Assembly (NCBI RefSeq): GCF_029962485.1
Contig: NZ_CP073637.1
Span: 3,410,001 to 3,474,000 of the forward strand
DNA from: Burkholderia cepacia
GTDB taxonomy: Bacteria; Pseudomonadota; Gammaproteobacteria; Burkholderiales; Burkholderiaceae
Length of the DNA stretch: 64,000 bases
Direction of reading: 5' to 3'
The position numbers were made by a program, and so were the translations under genes. The notes below the pieces were generated by a model, which did no database searches, was not told where the DNA came from, and saw only the letters and a list, made by a program, of their open reading frames with translations. How positions within the stretch are numbered: the stretch's first letter is position 1; each line of letters opens with the position of its first letter. This document shows, one piece after another, positions 1-9,777 of this stretch.

Positions 1-507
1 GTTGCACGCGACGGCCATCGCGATCATCACGCGCTGGTTCATCCCGCCCGACATCTGGTGCGGGAACGACGCGATGCGGTTCTTCGCGTCGGGAATGCCG
101 ACCTGGTCGAGCAGTTCGAGCGCGCGCCGGTTCAGCGCGTCGCCGCGCAGGCCTTCGTGCAGCTTCAGCACCTCCTTGATCTGGTAGCCGACCGTGTAGC
201 TCGGGTTCAGGCTCGTCAGCGCGTCCTGGAACACCATCGCGATGTCCTTGCCGACGATCTTGCGGCGCGCCTTCGGCGACGCCTTCAGCAGGTCGACGCC
301 GTTGAACGTGACCTCGTCGGCCGTCACCTTGCCCGGTGCGTCGATCAGGCCCATCAGCGCCATCATCGTCACGCTCTTGCCCGAGCCCGATTCGCCGACG
401 ACGCCCACCACCTCGCCCGGCGCGATCGACATGTTGATCCGGTCGACAGCGGGCAGGCCATTGAAGTTCACCGCGAGATTGCGGATGGTCAGAAGATCTT
501 GGCTCAT
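1..507 (-). CDS. dppD: Dipeptide ABC transporter ATP-binding protein DppD (partial, N-terminal 169 codons)
   Basis: This is the nucleotide-binding subunit of an oligopeptide/dipeptide importer; it hydrolyses ATP on the cytoplasmic face of the DppBC channel. The 169 codons present begin with the ATG complementary to 505-507. They contain the Walker A motif GESGSGKS near residues 38-45, the Q-loop VFQD near 95, and the ABC signature region MSGGM near 153. Walker B and the C-terminal Fe-S-like or oligopeptide-binding extension lie beyond the left window edge. It starts 2 nt after dppC stops, so it belongs to the same dppABCD transcript; a dppF gene would be expected next, outside the window. Family assignment is secure; the exact peptide specificity is inferred from the neighbouring DppA. 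Confidence 0.93.
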   Translation of the reverse strand, partial: MSQDLLTIRNLAVNFNGLPAVDRINMSIAPGEVVGVVGESGSGKSVTMMALMGLIDAPGKVTADEVTFNGVDLLKASPKARRKIVGKDIAMVFQDALTSLNPSYTVGYQIKEVLKLHEGLRGDALNRRALELLDQVGIPDAKNRIASFPHQMSGGMNQRVMIAMAVACN

Positions 508-509
508 GT

Positions 510-1427
510 TCACGCCATCCGTTTCAGTTTGGGATCGAGCGCGTCGCGCAGCCCGTCGCCGAGCAGGTTGATCGCGAGCACCGAAATCAGGATCGACAGG
601 CCCGGCATCGTCACGATCCACCACGCGTTGTCGATGTAGTCGCGCGCCGAGGCCAGCATCGCGCCCCACTCGGCGGTCGGCGGTTGCACGCCGAGGCCGA
701 GGAAGCCGAGCGCGGCCGCGTCGAGGATCGCCGACGAGAAGCCGAGCGTCGCCTGCACGATCAGCGGCGCCGTGCAGTTGGGCAGCACCTGCGAGAACAT
801 CAGGCGCAGCGTGCCGGCACCGGCCACGCGCGACGCCGTCACGTACTCCTTTTGCAGCTCGCCGAGCGCCGATGCGCGCGTGAGGCGCACATAGGCCGGC
901 AGCGCGACGATCGCGATCGCGAACATCGTGTTGGTGAGGCCCGGGCCGATGATCGCGACGACCGCGACCGCGAGCAGCAGCGACGGCAGCGCGAGCAGCA
1001 CGTCCATGATGCGCATCACGGGCGTGTCGGCCCATTTCTGGAAGAACGCGGCGACGAGCCCGAGCACGATGCCGGGGATCAGCGCGAGCACGACCGACAC
1101 GAAGCCGATCCAGAACGACATCCGCGCGCCGAACATCAGCCGCGAAAGAATGTCGCGACCCGCTTCGTCGGTGCCGAGGATGAATTTCCAGTTGCCGCCG
1201 TCGAGCCACGCGGGCGGGATCTTCACGTAGTCGCGGTATTGCTCGACCGGGCTGTGCGGCGCGATCAGCGGCGCGAGCAGCGCGACCAGGATCAGCACGA
1301 GCACGACGATGCCGGCGCCGACGGCGCCGCGGTTGCGCGAGAAGTTGGCCCAGAACTCGCGCAGCGCGAGCGCACGGCCGCCGGCCGGCGCGGATTCGGT
1401 CGGCAGGGTGTTTTGCAGATTGCTCAT
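510..1427 (-). CDS. dppC: Dipeptide ABC transporter permease DppC
   Basis: This inner-membrane permease of 305 residues pairs with DppB to form the translocation path for di/tripeptides. A cytoplasmic N-terminus precedes a first membrane helix at about residues 37-57 (rich in V, L, I), followed by an extracytoplasmic segment that includes [12 protein letters not shown], a conserved feature of the DppC/OppC family. A set of C-terminal helices follows with the EAA-type loop ([20 protein letters not shown]) that contacts the ATPase. The ATG is 4 nt from the dppB stop and the end is 2 nt from dppD, which indicates tight co-translation. Length and layout are normal for the family. Confidence 0.95.
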   Translation of the reverse strand: MSNLQNTLPTESAPAGGRALALREFWANFSRNRGAVGAGIVVLVLILVALLAPLIAPHSPVEQYRDYVKIPPAWLDGGNWKFILGTDEAGRDILSRLMFGARMSFWIGFVSVVLALIPGIVLGLVAAFFQKWADTPVMRIMDVLLALPSLLLAVAVVAIIGPGLTNTMFAIAIVALPAYVRLTRASALGELQKEYVTASRVAGAGTLRLMFSQVLPNCTAPLIVQATLGFSSAILDAAALGFLGLGVQPPTAEWGAMLASARDYIDNAWWIVTMPGLSILISVLAINLLGDGLRDALDPKLKRMA

Positions 1428-1431
1428 GGGA

Positions 1432-2442
1432 TTACCTCGTGTGGCGGATGCGCGGATTCAGCACGCCGTACAGCAGGTCGACGACCAGGTTCACGACGAT
1501 CACGAGCGTCGCGATCAACAGGATGCCGCCCTGGACGACCGGATAGTCGCGGCGGCCGATCGCATCGATCAGCCACTTGCCGACACCGGGCCACGAAAAG
1601 AGCGTCTCGGTCAGCACGGCGCCCGCGAGCAGCGTGCCGATCTGCAGGCCGATCACGGTGACGACCGGGATCAGCGCGTTGCGCAGCGCATGCACGACGA
1701 CCACGCGCGCGGGCGACAGCCCCTTCGCGCGGGCGGTGCGGATGTAGTCCTCGCGCAGCACTTCGAGCATCGACGAGCGCGTCATCCGCGCGATCACCGC
1801 GAGCGGGATCGTGCCGAGCACGATCGCGGGCAGGATCAGGTGGCTGACCGCCGACCTGAACGAGCCTTCATCCGGCGCGAGCAGCGCGTCGATCAGCATG
1901 AAGCCCGTCGGGTGCGGGAAGTCGTATTCGACGGCGATGCGCCCCGACACGGGCGTCCAGCCGAGGTATGACGAAAACACCATGATGAGGATCAGCCCCC
2001 ACCAGAAGATCGGCATCGAGTAGCCGGTGAGCGCGGTGCCCATCACGCCGTGGTCGACGACCGAGCCGCGCCGCAGCGCGGCGATCACGCCGGCCGGCAG
2101 CCCGACCGCGAGCGCGAACACGAGCGCGCACAGCGACAGCTCGACGGTCGCCGGGAAGCGCGCGAAGAATTCGCCCGCGACGCTCGTGTTGGTGATGATC
2201 GACGTGCCGAGGTCGCCATGCAGCGCCCGGCCGATGTAGTGGAGGTACTGCATGGGCAGCGGCTGGTCGAGCCCGAGGCGTTTCATCGCCTCTGCGTGCA
2301 TCGCGGGATCGACGCCGCGCTCGCCCATCATCACTTCGATGGGGTCGCCCGGTATCAGGTGAATCAGCGCAAACGCCAGGATGGTGATGCCGATGAAAGT
2401 CGGGATCACCATGCCCACGCGGCGCAACACGAATGTGAACAT
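1432..2442 (-). CDS. dppB: Dipeptide ABC transporter permease DppB
   Basis: This is the 336-residue inner-membrane permease of the dipeptide importer. It opens with the DppB/OppB-type start MFTFVLRRVGMVIPTF, has the family sequence LIHLIPGDPIEVMMGERG near residues 27-44, and carries a cytoplasmic EAA loop around RTARAKGLSPARVVVVHALRNALIP. About six hydrophobic helices are visible. It lies between dppA (110 nt upstream, with a strong hairpin in the gap) and dppC (4 nt downstream). The hairpin probably keeps expression of the channel lower than that of the binding protein. Confidence 0.95.
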   Translation of the reverse strand: MFTFVLRRVGMVIPTFIGITILAFALIHLIPGDPIEVMMGERGVDPAMHAEAMKRLGLDQPLPMQYLHYIGRALHGDLGTSIITNTSVAGEFFARFPATVELSLCALVFALAVGLPAGVIAALRRGSVVDHGVMGTALTGYSMPIFWWGLILIMVFSSYLGWTPVSGRIAVEYDFPHPTGFMLIDALLAPDEGSFRSAVSHLILPAIVLGTIPLAVIARMTRSSMLEVLREDYIRTARAKGLSPARVVVVHALRNALIPVVTVIGLQIGTLLAGAVLTETLFSWPGVGKWLIDAIGRRDYPVVQGGILLIATLVIVVNLVVDLLYGVLNPRIRHTR

Positions 2443-2477
2443 GATGCGTCTCGTATTTTCTTGTGGGAAATGTGCGA

Positions 2478-2512
2478 CCGGCGACGGGAAGCTTTTGGCC
2501 TCCCGCCGCCGG
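2478..2512 (-). terminator. Intergenic hairpin between dppA and dppB (attenuating or mRNA-stabilising)
   Basis: CCGGCG (2478-2483) pairs with CGCCGG (2507-2512), and CGGGA (2485-2489) with TCCCG (2501-2505), giving an 11-bp interrupted GC stem. No T-run follows on the minus strand, so it is more likely a partial terminator or a 3'-end stabiliser for dppA mRNA than a full stop. Such hairpins are common between binding-protein and permease genes of ABC importers. Confidence 0.55.
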
Positions 2513-2552
2513 ATGAGTTAGCCGGTCTTCGCGACAGCTTACGACAGGCGTG

Positions 2553-4181
2553 TTACTTCACGCTAACACCGTCGAAGCGGGCATAGCCGAGCGGTTCGAT
2601 ACGCATGTCGACCACGTTCTTGCGCACCGGCTGGTAGACCGTCGAGTTCGCGATCGGCGAGAACGGCAGCTGTTGCGCGAAGATCTGCTGGGCCTGCGTG
2701 TAGAGCTTCGTCCGTGCGTCCTGGCCCGTCGTCGTGCGGCCCTTCTGGACCAGCTCGTCGAACGGCTTGTAGCACCAGTGCGAGAAGTTGTTGCCCTTGA
2801 TCGCTTCGCAGCCGAGCAGCGTGCCGAGCCAGTTGTCCGGATCGCCGTTGTCGCCCGTCCAGCCGATCAGCATCGTGTCCTGCTCACCCGAGTGCGCGCG
2901 CTTGATGTACTCGCCCCACTCGTACGTGACGATCTTCGCCTTCACGCCGATCTTCGCCCAGTCGGCCTGGATCATCTCGGCCATCAGACGGGCGTTCGGG
3001 TTGTATGCGCGCTGCACGGGCATCGCCCACAGCGTGATCTCGAAACCGTTCGCATAGCCGGCCTTCGCGAGCAGCGCCTTCGCCTTCGCGGTGTCGTTCG
3101 GCGCCATCTTCAGGTTCTTGTCGTACGACCATTGGGTCGGCGGCATCGGCGCGTTGGCGGCCTGGCCGGCACCCTGGTAGACGGACTCGAGGATCGCCTT
3201 CTTGTTGATCGCCATGTCGAGCGCCTGACGCACCTCGAGCTTGTCGACCGGCTTGTGCTCGACGTTGTACGCGAGGTAGCCGAGGTTGAAGCCGGCCTGC
3301 GACGGCATGTCGATGCCCGAGTCGGCCTTCAGCGTCGCGATGTCGGCCGGACGCGGATAGCTCATCACCTGGCATTCGTTGCGCTTGATCTTCTGCACGC
3401 GCACGCCCGGATCCGGCGTGATCGAGAAGATCAGCTTCGACAGCTTCACTTCGCCCTTCTTCCAGTAATCAGGATTGCCGTCGAAACGGATCGTCGCGTC
3501 CTTCGTGTAGCTGCGGAAGATGAACGGGCCCGTGCCGACCGGCTTCTGGTTGATGTCGGCGGCCTTGCCTGCCTTCATCAGCTGGTCGCCGTATTCGGCC
3601 GACAGGATCGACGCGAATTCCATCGCCATGTTCTGGATGAACGGCGCATTCGGCTCGGCCAGCGTGAACTTCACGGTGTACGGATCGACCTTCTCGACCT
3701 TCGTGATCAGCTTGTCGAGGCCCATGTCGGTGAAGTACGGGAACGACACCGGGTACGCCTTGCGGAACGCCTGGTTCGGGTCGAGCATGCGCTGGAACGA
3801 GAACAGCACGTCGTCCGCGTTGAATTCACGCGTCGGCTTGAAGAAGTCGGTCGTGTGGAACTTCACGCCATGGCGCAGGTGGAACGTGTACACCTTGCCG
3901 TCGGACGATACGTCCCACTTCTCGGCGAGGCCCGGCTCGACCTTCGTGCCGCCGCGTTCGAATTCGACGAGGCGGTTGTAGACGGTGAACGTGGCGGCGG
4001 TGAAATCGACGCCGGTCGTAAATTGCGCGGAATCGAAACCCGCCGGGCTGCCTTCTGAGCAGTAGACGAGCGTTTTGTTCGGGATCTGTGCGAATGCAGA
4101 GCCCGCGACGCCGAGCGATGCCGCTGCCACGCCTGCAATGGCGGTAACACGCAGGGTGTGCAACAGACGGTTGTATTCCAT
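2553..4181 (-). CDS. dppA: Periplasmic dipeptide-binding protein DppA
   Basis: This is the substrate-binding protein of the Dpp importer, 542 residues, exported to the periplasm by a Sec signal peptide (positively charged start, hydrophobic AIAGVAAASLGVAGSAFA core, cleavage expected near residue 31). The mature protein starts like E. coli DppA (KTLVYCSEGSPAGFD) and keeps family landmarks such as WAMPVQRAYNPNAR, TYEWGEY and GWTGDNGDPDNW, so it is a close DppA relative rather than an OppA. SBP_bac_5 architecture spans almost the whole mature chain. It is first in the dppABCD operon, followed by a hairpin before dppB. The start ATG is preceded by GGAGGAAAC on the minus strand, a strong ribosome binding site. 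Confidence 0.95.
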   Translation of the reverse strand: MEYNRLLHTLRVTAIAGVAAASLGVAGSAFAQIPNKTLVYCSEGSPAGFDSAQFTTGVDFTAATFTVYNRLVEFERGGTKVEPGLAEKWDVSSDGKVYTFHLRHGVKFHTTDFFKPTREFNADDVLFSFQRMLDPNQAFRKAYPVSFPYFTDMGLDKLITKVEKVDPYTVKFTLAEPNAPFIQNMAMEFASILSAEYGDQLMKAGKAADINQKPVGTGPFIFRSYTKDATIRFDGNPDYWKKGEVKLSKLIFSITPDPGVRVQKIKRNECQVMSYPRPADIATLKADSGIDMPSQAGFNLGYLAYNVEHKPVDKLEVRQALDMAINKKAILESVYQGAGQAANAPMPPTQWSYDKNLKMAPNDTAKAKALLAKAGYANGFEITLWAMPVQRAYNPNARLMAEMIQADWAKIGVKAKIVTYEWGEYIKRAHSGEQDTMLIGWTGDNGDPDNWLGTLLGCEAIKGNNFSHWCYKPFDELVQKGRTTTGQDARTKLYTQAQQIFAQQLPFSPIANSTVYQPVRKNVVDMRIEPLGYARFDGVSVK

Positions 4182-4500
4182 GTTTCCTCCAGGTCTCCAG
4201 ATCGGAACCGGCCCGCCAGAGGCCGGTGTACGCGGATATTACTTGAGCTAACGATGTGGCAACAAGCTGGAGAAAAAACTCTTCTATCTGCCCCGCACGG
4301 GTTTGTGCCGATGTTTAGTGTGGGTAAAAAATGCGAAAACGCGCGCGAGCGACAATTCCGTTCATCTCGCGCAAGTTTCGTTCGACGACTAAACAATTCG
4401 GGCGCGAACACGACGGCTCGATGCACCGTTCCCCGTGCCCTGCAGCACATCATTGCGTTTTACGAAACGATCCGATGACCGTCTTCAAATCGTCATGCGA
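4182..4500 (-). promoter_or_regulatory. dppA upstream region (no gene), candidate promoter
   Basis: These 319 nt separate the MFS gene's 3' end from the dppA start and hold no convincing ORF. On the minus strand a TAATAT hexamer (4236-4241) with TTGTTG 18 nt upstream is the best sigma70-like pair, placing the start of transcription about 50 nt before dppA. Base composition is lower in GC than in the flanking genes. The promoter call is a reading of the sequence only. Confidence 0.4.
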
Positions 4501-5808
4501 TCACGCCGGCGCATCGAGGTCGGCACTGCGCGCGGGCACGAACGCGACCGCGACGATCGACAGCGCGATCCCGGCCATCACGTAGTAGGTCGGCGCGAGC
4601 GGCGTGCCCGTGACCTTGATCAGCCACGTGACGATGAACTGGCCGAAGCCACCGAACAGCATCACCGCGACGTTGTACGCGATCGACAGCCCGGTCGAGC
4701 GCACGTTGGCCGGGAACAGCTCGGCGATCATTGCGCCGAACGGCCCGTAGTAGCCCGCGAGCGTCACCGACAGCACGGCCTGCACCGCGATCAGCCGCCC
4801 GATGCTCGGCGCCGCGTCGAGCCACGCGAACAGCGGATACATCAGCGCGAGCGTCAGGACGAGCGACCACAGCGACAGCCCCTTGCGGCCGATGCGATCG
4901 GACCATGCGCCCGCGACCGGCGACAGCACCATCAGCAGCAGGTTGCCGACGATCACCGCGTAGAACGATTCCGCGTACGGCAGCTTCAGCTGCTTCACCG
5001 CGAAGGTCGGCAGATAGCTGATCAGCACGTAGATCGTCACCGTCAGCGCGATCACCGAGCCGAGCCCGCACAGCACCTCGCGCGGGTGGCGCGTGAACAC
5101 TTCGCCGAGCGTCGCGCGGCGCGCGCTCTGCTGCGCATGCAGGAACGCTTCGGAATCGGCGAGATGGCGGCGGATGTAGAAGCCGATCGGGCCGATCACG
5201 AGCCCGAGTATGAACGGCACGCGCCAGCCCCAGCTGCGCAGCGCGTCGTGCGACAGCCCGCGCGTGACGGCCGCGCCGACGAGCGCGCCGATCAGCAGCG
5301 CGGCGGCCTGGCTCGCCATCTGCCAGCTGCCGTAGAAGCCGCGTTTCGAGAACGGTGCGGCTTCGATCAGCAGCGCCGTCGCACTGCCGAATTCGCCGCC
5401 CGCGGAGAAGCCCTGCAGCAGCCGGCCGAGCACGATCAGGATCGGGCCGCCGATGCCGATCGCCGCATAGGGCGGTGCGATCGCGAGCAGGAAGATGCCG
5501 GCCGTCATCAGGAGGATCACCAGCGACAGCGCGGCCTTGCGGCCCGCGCGATCCGCGTACAGCCCGAACACGATGCCGCCGATCGGGCGCATGAAGAACG
5601 CGACGCCGAACGTCGCGGTGGTGAGGAGCAGCGACGAATATTCGCTGGAGGTCGGGAAGAACAGCTCGGCGATCACGACCGTCATGAAGCCGAACACCGT
5701 GAAGTCGTACCACTCGAGCGCGTTGCCGATCACGGCGGCGGCCACCGCGCGGCGATTCAGCGCACGCTCGGGCCGGATCGTTTTCGTTGAATTCGCAATC
5801 GTCGCCAT
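4501..5808 (-). CDS. MFS transporter, metabolite:H+ symporter (MHS/ProP-like) family
   Basis: This 435-residue inner-membrane proton symporter belongs to the MHS branch of the major facilitator superfamily (ProP, KgtP, citrate and shikimate transporters). The family signature is clear: GNALEWYDFTVFGFM at the first helix, then FFMRPIGGIVFGLYADRAGRK (the loop 2-3 motif), GRLLQGFSAGGEFGSA in helix 4, and SDRIGRKG in the loop between the halves. About 12 hydrophobic segments are present. The substrate cannot be told from sequence; organic acids or osmolytes are the family range. It is a single gene, with a terminator of the preceding HiPIP gene between them. Confidence 0.9.
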   Translation of the reverse strand: MATIANSTKTIRPERALNRRAVAAAVIGNALEWYDFTVFGFMTVVIAELFFPTSSEYSSLLLTTATFGVAFFMRPIGGIVFGLYADRAGRKAALSLVILLMTAGIFLLAIAPPYAAIGIGGPILIVLGRLLQGFSAGGEFGSATALLIEAAPFSKRGFYGSWQMASQAAALLIGALVGAAVTRGLSHDALRSWGWRVPFILGLVIGPIGFYIRRHLADSEAFLHAQQSARRATLGEVFTRHPREVLCGLGSVIALTVTIYVLISYLPTFAVKQLKLPYAESFYAVIVGNLLLMVLSPVAGAWSDRIGRKGLSLWSLVLTLALMYPLFAWLDAAPSIGRLIAVQAVLSVTLAGYYGPFGAMIAELFPANVRSTGLSIAYNVAVMLFGGFGQFIVTWLIKVTGTPLAPTYYVMAGIALSIVAVAFVPARSADLDAPA

Positions 5809-5920
5809 GCGTGCCTCGTCCTCGTGAATTCGCCGTGTCGGGCGGCGCGGCGCGCGGGTGGGTCGCGGCGCACAGGTTTGCAGCGAGTGTAGAAAGCGAC
5901 GGAACCGTTTTCAAGCATAA

Positions 5921-5954
5921 AAAACGCCCGCCATCTTTCGACGGCGGGCGTTTT
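5921..5954 (-). terminator. Rho-independent terminator of the HiPIP gene
   Basis: AAAACGCCCGCC (5921-5932) and GGCGGGCGTTTT (5943-5954) form a perfect 12-bp stem with a 10-nt loop; on the minus strand it runs into TTTTTTAT. It lies 45 nt after the HiPIP stop and before the MFS start. Confidence 0.85.
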
Positions 5955-5998
5955 GCGGTTTTCGCCACAATGCGGCATCGCACGATGCCGCACGGGAC

Positions 5999-6310
5999 TC
6001 AACCCATCTTCGAGAAGGCGCTGCACCAGCCCTTCGCCGACACCTGCTTGCCGGGGAAGGCGCCGCACGGACCCGATGCCGAGCCCTTCTTGCCCTGGTA
6101 CAGCATGCAGGCCGCACAATCCTGGCCCGCTGCGTATTTCGGGTACTTCGTCTTGTCGACCTTCGTGGCATCGGCCTTGTAGCCAAGCGCCACGGCGGTC
6201 GGATCCGTTTCCGACAGCATCGGCGCATCGGCCAGCGCTTCGCGCGACAGCGCCAGCGCGGACACGGCACCAATGCTCGTAATCAGGAAACTCCGACGGG
6301 ATGTTTTCAT
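5999..6310 (-). CDS. High-potential iron-sulfur protein (HiPIP), Tat-exported
   Basis: This is a small periplasmic electron carrier of 103 residues holding one [4Fe-4S] cluster. The N-terminus carries a twin-arginine signal (SRRSFLITS, then a hydrophobic stretch ending ALA-DAP near residue 29), consistent with export of a folded cofactor protein. The four cluster ligands are Cys65, Cys68, Cys82 and Cys96, spaced C-x2-C-x13-C-x13-C, as in the HiPIP family. It is transcribed alone and closed by the strong terminator just downstream. In Burkholderiales HiPIPs are thought to pass electrons among respiratory complexes; the partner here is unknown. Confidence 0.94.
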   Translation of the reverse strand: MKTSRRSFLITSIGAVSALALSREALADAPMLSETDPTAVALGYKADATKVDKTKYPKYAAGQDCAACMLYQGKKGSASGPCGAFPGKQVSAKGWCSAFSKMG

Positions 6311-6446
6311 GGGGGACTCGCTCCAACGTTATCGGTTTGAAAGCTGTTCTGGCGACAGCCGTTCGACAGAATAACGCCCAAGCGAATAAATGTGCGCGCC
6401 GAAATTCCAGAGATAAGGGATTTCACACGGCTGCCCGTGCGTCGCG

Positions 6447-7556
6447 TCAGCGGTAGGCGGTCATCTCGCCCACGCGCTGCGCGAGCGCGAGCGACGCGGT
6501 GAGCCCCGGCGATTCGATGCCGAACAGGTTCACGAGCCCGCGCACGCCATGCTGCGCGGCGCCCTGCACGATGAAGTCGGCCGGCGGCTCGCCGGGCCCC
6601 GCGAGCTTCGGCCGGATGCCCGCATATGCCGGCTGCAGCGCATCGTCGGGCAGGGCCGGCCAGAACGCGCGGATCGACGCGTAGAACGCGGTCGCACGCG
6701 CCGGATCGACTTCGTAGCGCAGCGAATCGCACCATTCGACGTCCGGGCCGAAGCGCGCCTGCCCGCCGAGATCGAGCGTCAGGTGCACGCCGAGCCCGGC
6801 GCGATCGGGCATCGGGTAGATCAGGTGCGAGAACGGCGCGCGCCCCGACAGGCTGAAGTAATTGCCGCGCGCGAGATAGAGCGGCGGCACCCAGCGCGGG
6901 TCGAGGCCGCGGGTGCGGCGCGCGAGCGCCTGCGCACCGAGGCCCGCGCTGTTGATCACGCAGGCAGCCTCGATCTCGGTGGGCGCGTCGCCGCCCGTGC
7001 GCACGACGAAGCGCCCGCCGCGCAGCACGTCGATCGATTCGACCGGGGATTTCAGCGCGCACATCGCGCCGTTGCGCTCCGCGTCGCCGAGCAGCGCGAG
7101 CATCAGCTGGTGGCTGTCGACGATGCCGGTCGACGGCGAGAACAGCGCCTCCACGCATTCGAGCGCGGGCTCGAGCGTCTGCGCCTCCGCACGCGCGAGC
7201 GGCAGCAGGTCGAGCACGCCGTTTTCGACCGCGCGCGCGGCGATCGCCTTCAACTGCTTCACCTGCGCGGCGCTCGTCGCGACCAGCAGCTTGCCCGTGC
7301 GCCGGTGCGGCACGTGATGCGTTTCGCAGAATTCGTACAGCATGTCGCGGCCACGCACGCACGACATCGCCTTCAGCGACCCGCGCGGGTAGTAGAGCCC
7401 CGCGTGAATCACCTCGCTGTTGCGCGAACTCGTGCCCGTGCCGATCGCGTCGGCCGCCTCGAGCACGATCGTTTCACGCCCGCGCGCGGCCAGTTCCCGC
7501 GCAATCGCCAGACCGACGACACCCGCGCCGATCACGACACAATCCATCTGCTCCAT
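6447..7556 (-). CDS. FAD-dependent oxidoreductase, L-2-hydroxyglutarate dehydrogenase (LhgO)-like
   Basis: This 369-residue flavoprotein belongs to the DAO family. The FAD-binding dinucleotide fold opens the protein ([18 protein letters not shown], residues 6-23), followed by an acidic strand end ([10 protein letters not shown]). The sequence [16 protein letters not shown] is a recognisable LhgO/YgaF landmark, and the C-terminal [15 protein letters not shown] motif closes the FAD site. The start chosen is the ATG at 7556; a second ATG three codons later is possible. It likely oxidises a 2-hydroxy acid such as L-2-hydroxyglutarate and passes electrons to the quinone pool. The longer open frame upstream overlaps the AAA gene and is not credible. 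Confidence 0.85.
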   Translation of the reverse strand: MEQMDCVVIGAGVVGLAIARELAARGRETIVLEAADAIGTGTSSRNSEVIHAGLYYPRGSLKAMSCVRGRDMLYEFCETHHVPHRRTGKLLVATSAAQVKQLKAIAARAVENGVLDLLPLARAEAQTLEPALECVEALFSPSTGIVDSHQLMLALLGDAERNGAMCALKSPVESIDVLRGGRFVVRTGGDAPTEIEAACVINSAGLGAQALARRTRGLDPRWVPPLYLARGNYFSLSGRAPFSHLIYPMPDRAGLGVHLTLDLGGQARFGPDVEWCDSLRYEVDPARATAFYASIRAFWPALPDDALQPAYAGIRPKLAGPGEPPADFIVQGAAQHGVRGLVNLFGIESPGLTASLALAQRVGEMTAYR

Positions 7557-7701
7557 GACAGTTCGCGCCGCTAACGCGTCGAAGGGAGAGAAGAGAATTG
7601 TACGTCCCGGTTCGCCCGCGTGCCGAACGCATCCGCAGCGCGTCGCGACGACGCAGCCGACGACGCGGCGCGCACACGCCGCAGCGGTGCGCGCCGCCGT
7701 G

Positions 7702-8682
7702 TCAGAAGCCGATCGGCCGGCGCTTCGCGGCGCCCTCGTCCGCGCGGATGTCGTGCGGCCCGATCGCATCGCGGCCGTCGAGCCGCGCGGCGCCGAATGC
7801 ATGCAGCAGCGCGCGACGCATCGTGCGCGGCGGCGTCGCGGCCAGCACGTCGAGCGCGTCGTCGCCCAGCGTGTCGGGGAAGCGCCGCCCCCACGCATGC
7901 GACGTGCGGATCTCGTCGTAGATCGTCTGCGCGATCCGGCGCGCGCCGGCCGCATCGGGCGGCGCGATCTCGTACACGTTCATTCGGTTGAGCAGCGGCT
8001 CCGGAATCGCCTGCGCGTCGTTCGCGGTCGCGATCCAGATCACGTTGCCCGCATCGATCGGCACTTCCGCGAATTCGTCGACGAATGCGCGCGCGGTGTC
8101 GTGCTCGAGCAACGCGTACAGCGCGCCGAGCGGATCGTATTGCGCATCGGTGCCGGCCTTGTCGATCTCGTCGACGGCGATCACCGGGTTTGCGTAGCTG
8201 CCGTTCACGAGCGCCTCGAACACCTTGCCGGGCTTCGCGTTCTTCCATTGCGACGACGCGCCCGACAAAATCCAGCCGGCCGTCAGCGAACTCATCGGCA
8301 CGTAGTGGTACGCGGTGCCGAGCAGTTGCGCGAGCGCCTTCGCGAAATGCGTCTTGCCGATCCCGGGCGGCCCGAGCAGCAGGATCGGCATCAGTTCGAG
8401 CCGGTCGTCCGTTTCGAGGCACAGCGCGACCTGCTTGCGCACGTCGTCGAGCGGCTCGCCGAAATTCGGCAAGGCGTCGCCGAGTTCATCGAACGACGGC
8501 ATCCGGTTCGGCTTCACGCAGAAGCGCAGATTCCCCGTCTTGAGCATTCGCTCGTAAGTGGCGCGCAGTGCGTCGCTCGCGCTCTCGTTCAGGTCGCTCA
8601 GCGCCGTCTCGACCTGCTCGAGGTCGTACACCGTGCTGAAGGACGCCACCGCCAGTTCCTGTTTCACCATCGCCGTCGTCAT
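7702..8682 (-). CDS. Stand-alone AAA+ ATPase (Lon/ClpX-like ATPase module)
   Basis: This 326-residue AAA+ protein resembles the ATPase part of Lon but has no protease domain. Walker A is GPPGIGKT (residues 104-111), Walker B is VIAVDEID (167-174), a sensor-1 stretch lies at VIWIATAND, and an arginine-containing [10 protein letters not shown] segment near the C-terminus fits sensor 2. The N-terminal 95 residues are helical and unassigned. Neighbours give no partner: an FAD oxidoreductase downstream and a divergent nitroreductase upstream. The substrate it remodels is unknown; calling it an ATP-dependent protease would be wrong since no Ser-Lys dyad is present. Confidence 0.85.
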   Translation of the reverse strand: MTTAMVKQELAVASFSTVYDLEQVETALSDLNESASDALRATYERMLKTGNLRFCVKPNRMPSFDELGDALPNFGEPLDDVRKQVALCLETDDRLELMPILLLGPPGIGKTHFAKALAQLLGTAYHYVPMSSLTAGWILSGASSQWKNAKPGKVFEALVNGSYANPVIAVDEIDKAGTDAQYDPLGALYALLEHDTARAFVDEFAEVPIDAGNVIWIATANDAQAIPEPLLNRMNVYEIAPPDAAGARRIAQTIYDEIRTSHAWGRRFPDTLGDDALDVLAATPPRTMRRALLHAFGAARLDGRDAIGPHDIRADEGAAKRRPIGF

Positions 8683-8911
8683 ACCAACCTCGCTGCACTT
8701 GCCGTCACACGACCATCAGACCCTTACGATTTCAGTGTAGCGATCCCGTATCCCCGCGCAAGCAAGCAGCCACGCGAGTCTGCTGCTAACACTTCGCGTG
8801 CGCTGCAGGGCCGCGCGCCGCAGCGTATGATCGATGGTTCCCCCACCCGCCGCGCCGGCCTTGCCGACGGCGCCCGCACGGCGCGTCGCGCGATGCCCCA
8901 AAGGTATGCCG

Positions 8912-9631
8912 ATGTCCGTCCCCGCTGCTTCCCCGCGCGTCGATGCCGATGCGCTCGACGCCGTCGACGCGGCGCTCACGTCGCGCCGCGCGATCCGCGC
9001 CTTCCTGCCGACACCCGTGCCGCGCGACACGCTCGAGGCGATCCTCGAAGCCGCGAGCCGCGCGCCGTCGGGCACCAACATCCAGCCGTGGCACGTGTAC
9101 GTCGCGACGGGCGCCACGCGCGATGCGCTCGCCGCCGCGCTGACCGCGGCGCACGACGATCCCGCGCGCGACGAGAAATACGTCGCCGAATACGACTACT
9201 ACCCGCGCGAATGGGTGTCGCCGTATATCGACCGGCGCCGCAAGGTCGGCTGGGACCTGTACGGGCTGTTGAACATCGGCCGCGACGAAAAGGCGCGCAT
9301 GCACGCGCAGCACGCGCGCAACTTCCGTTTCTTCGATGCGCCGGTCGCACTGTTCTTCACGCTCGACCGCGTAATGACGTTAGGCGCCTGGCTCGATTGC
9401 GGAATGTTCCTGCAGGGCGTGATGACGGCCGCACGCGCACGCGGGCTCGATACCTGCCCGCAGGCCGCGTTCGTGCCGTTTCACCGGATCATCGCCGACC
9501 ACCTCGGCATTCCCGCCAACGAGCAGTTCGTCTGCGGGATGTCGCTCGGCCATGCGGACCCCGACGCGATCGAGAACCGCCTCGTCACCGAGCGCGCTCC
9601 CGTCGCCGAGTTCGCGCGCTTTTTCGCTTGA
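8912..9631 (+). CDS. Nitroreductase family protein
   Basis: This is a 239-residue FMN-dependent nitroreductase-fold enzyme that reduces nitroaromatics, quinones or related compounds with NAD(P)H. The N-terminal FMN-phosphate site is seen as TSRRAIRAF and the classical ASRAPSGTNIQPWHVYV block; the C-terminal CGMSLGHADPDA loop is also typical of the family. The ATG at 8912 is chosen because AAAGG sits 7 nt upstream; an in-frame ATG two codons earlier is too close to that site, and the upstream in-frame extension lacks family similarity. It is divergent from the AAA ATPase gene. Confidence 0.88.
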   Translation: MSVPAASPRVDADALDAVDAALTSRRAIRAFLPTPVPRDTLEAILEAASRAPSGTNIQPWHVYVATGATRDALAAALTAAHDDPARDEKYVAEYDYYPREWVSPYIDRRRKVGWDLYGLLNIGRDEKARMHAQHARNFRFFDAPVALFFTLDRVMTLGAWLDCGMFLQGVMTAARARGLDTCPQAAFVPFHRIIADHLGIPANEQFVCGMSLGHADPDAIENRLVTERAPVAEFARFFA

Positions 9632-9777
9632 AAATGCACGGCTCGGCCTTACCTGTCGGGCAGGACCGCATCGTGCCGCGAACCTGTCGCAGTGCGTCCT
9701 GTCACATCACGATCGAAATCGATCGGGCGTAAGATGTGCGTCCGTTCCCCGCTATTGCGCGTTTCCGGAGACGTTTC

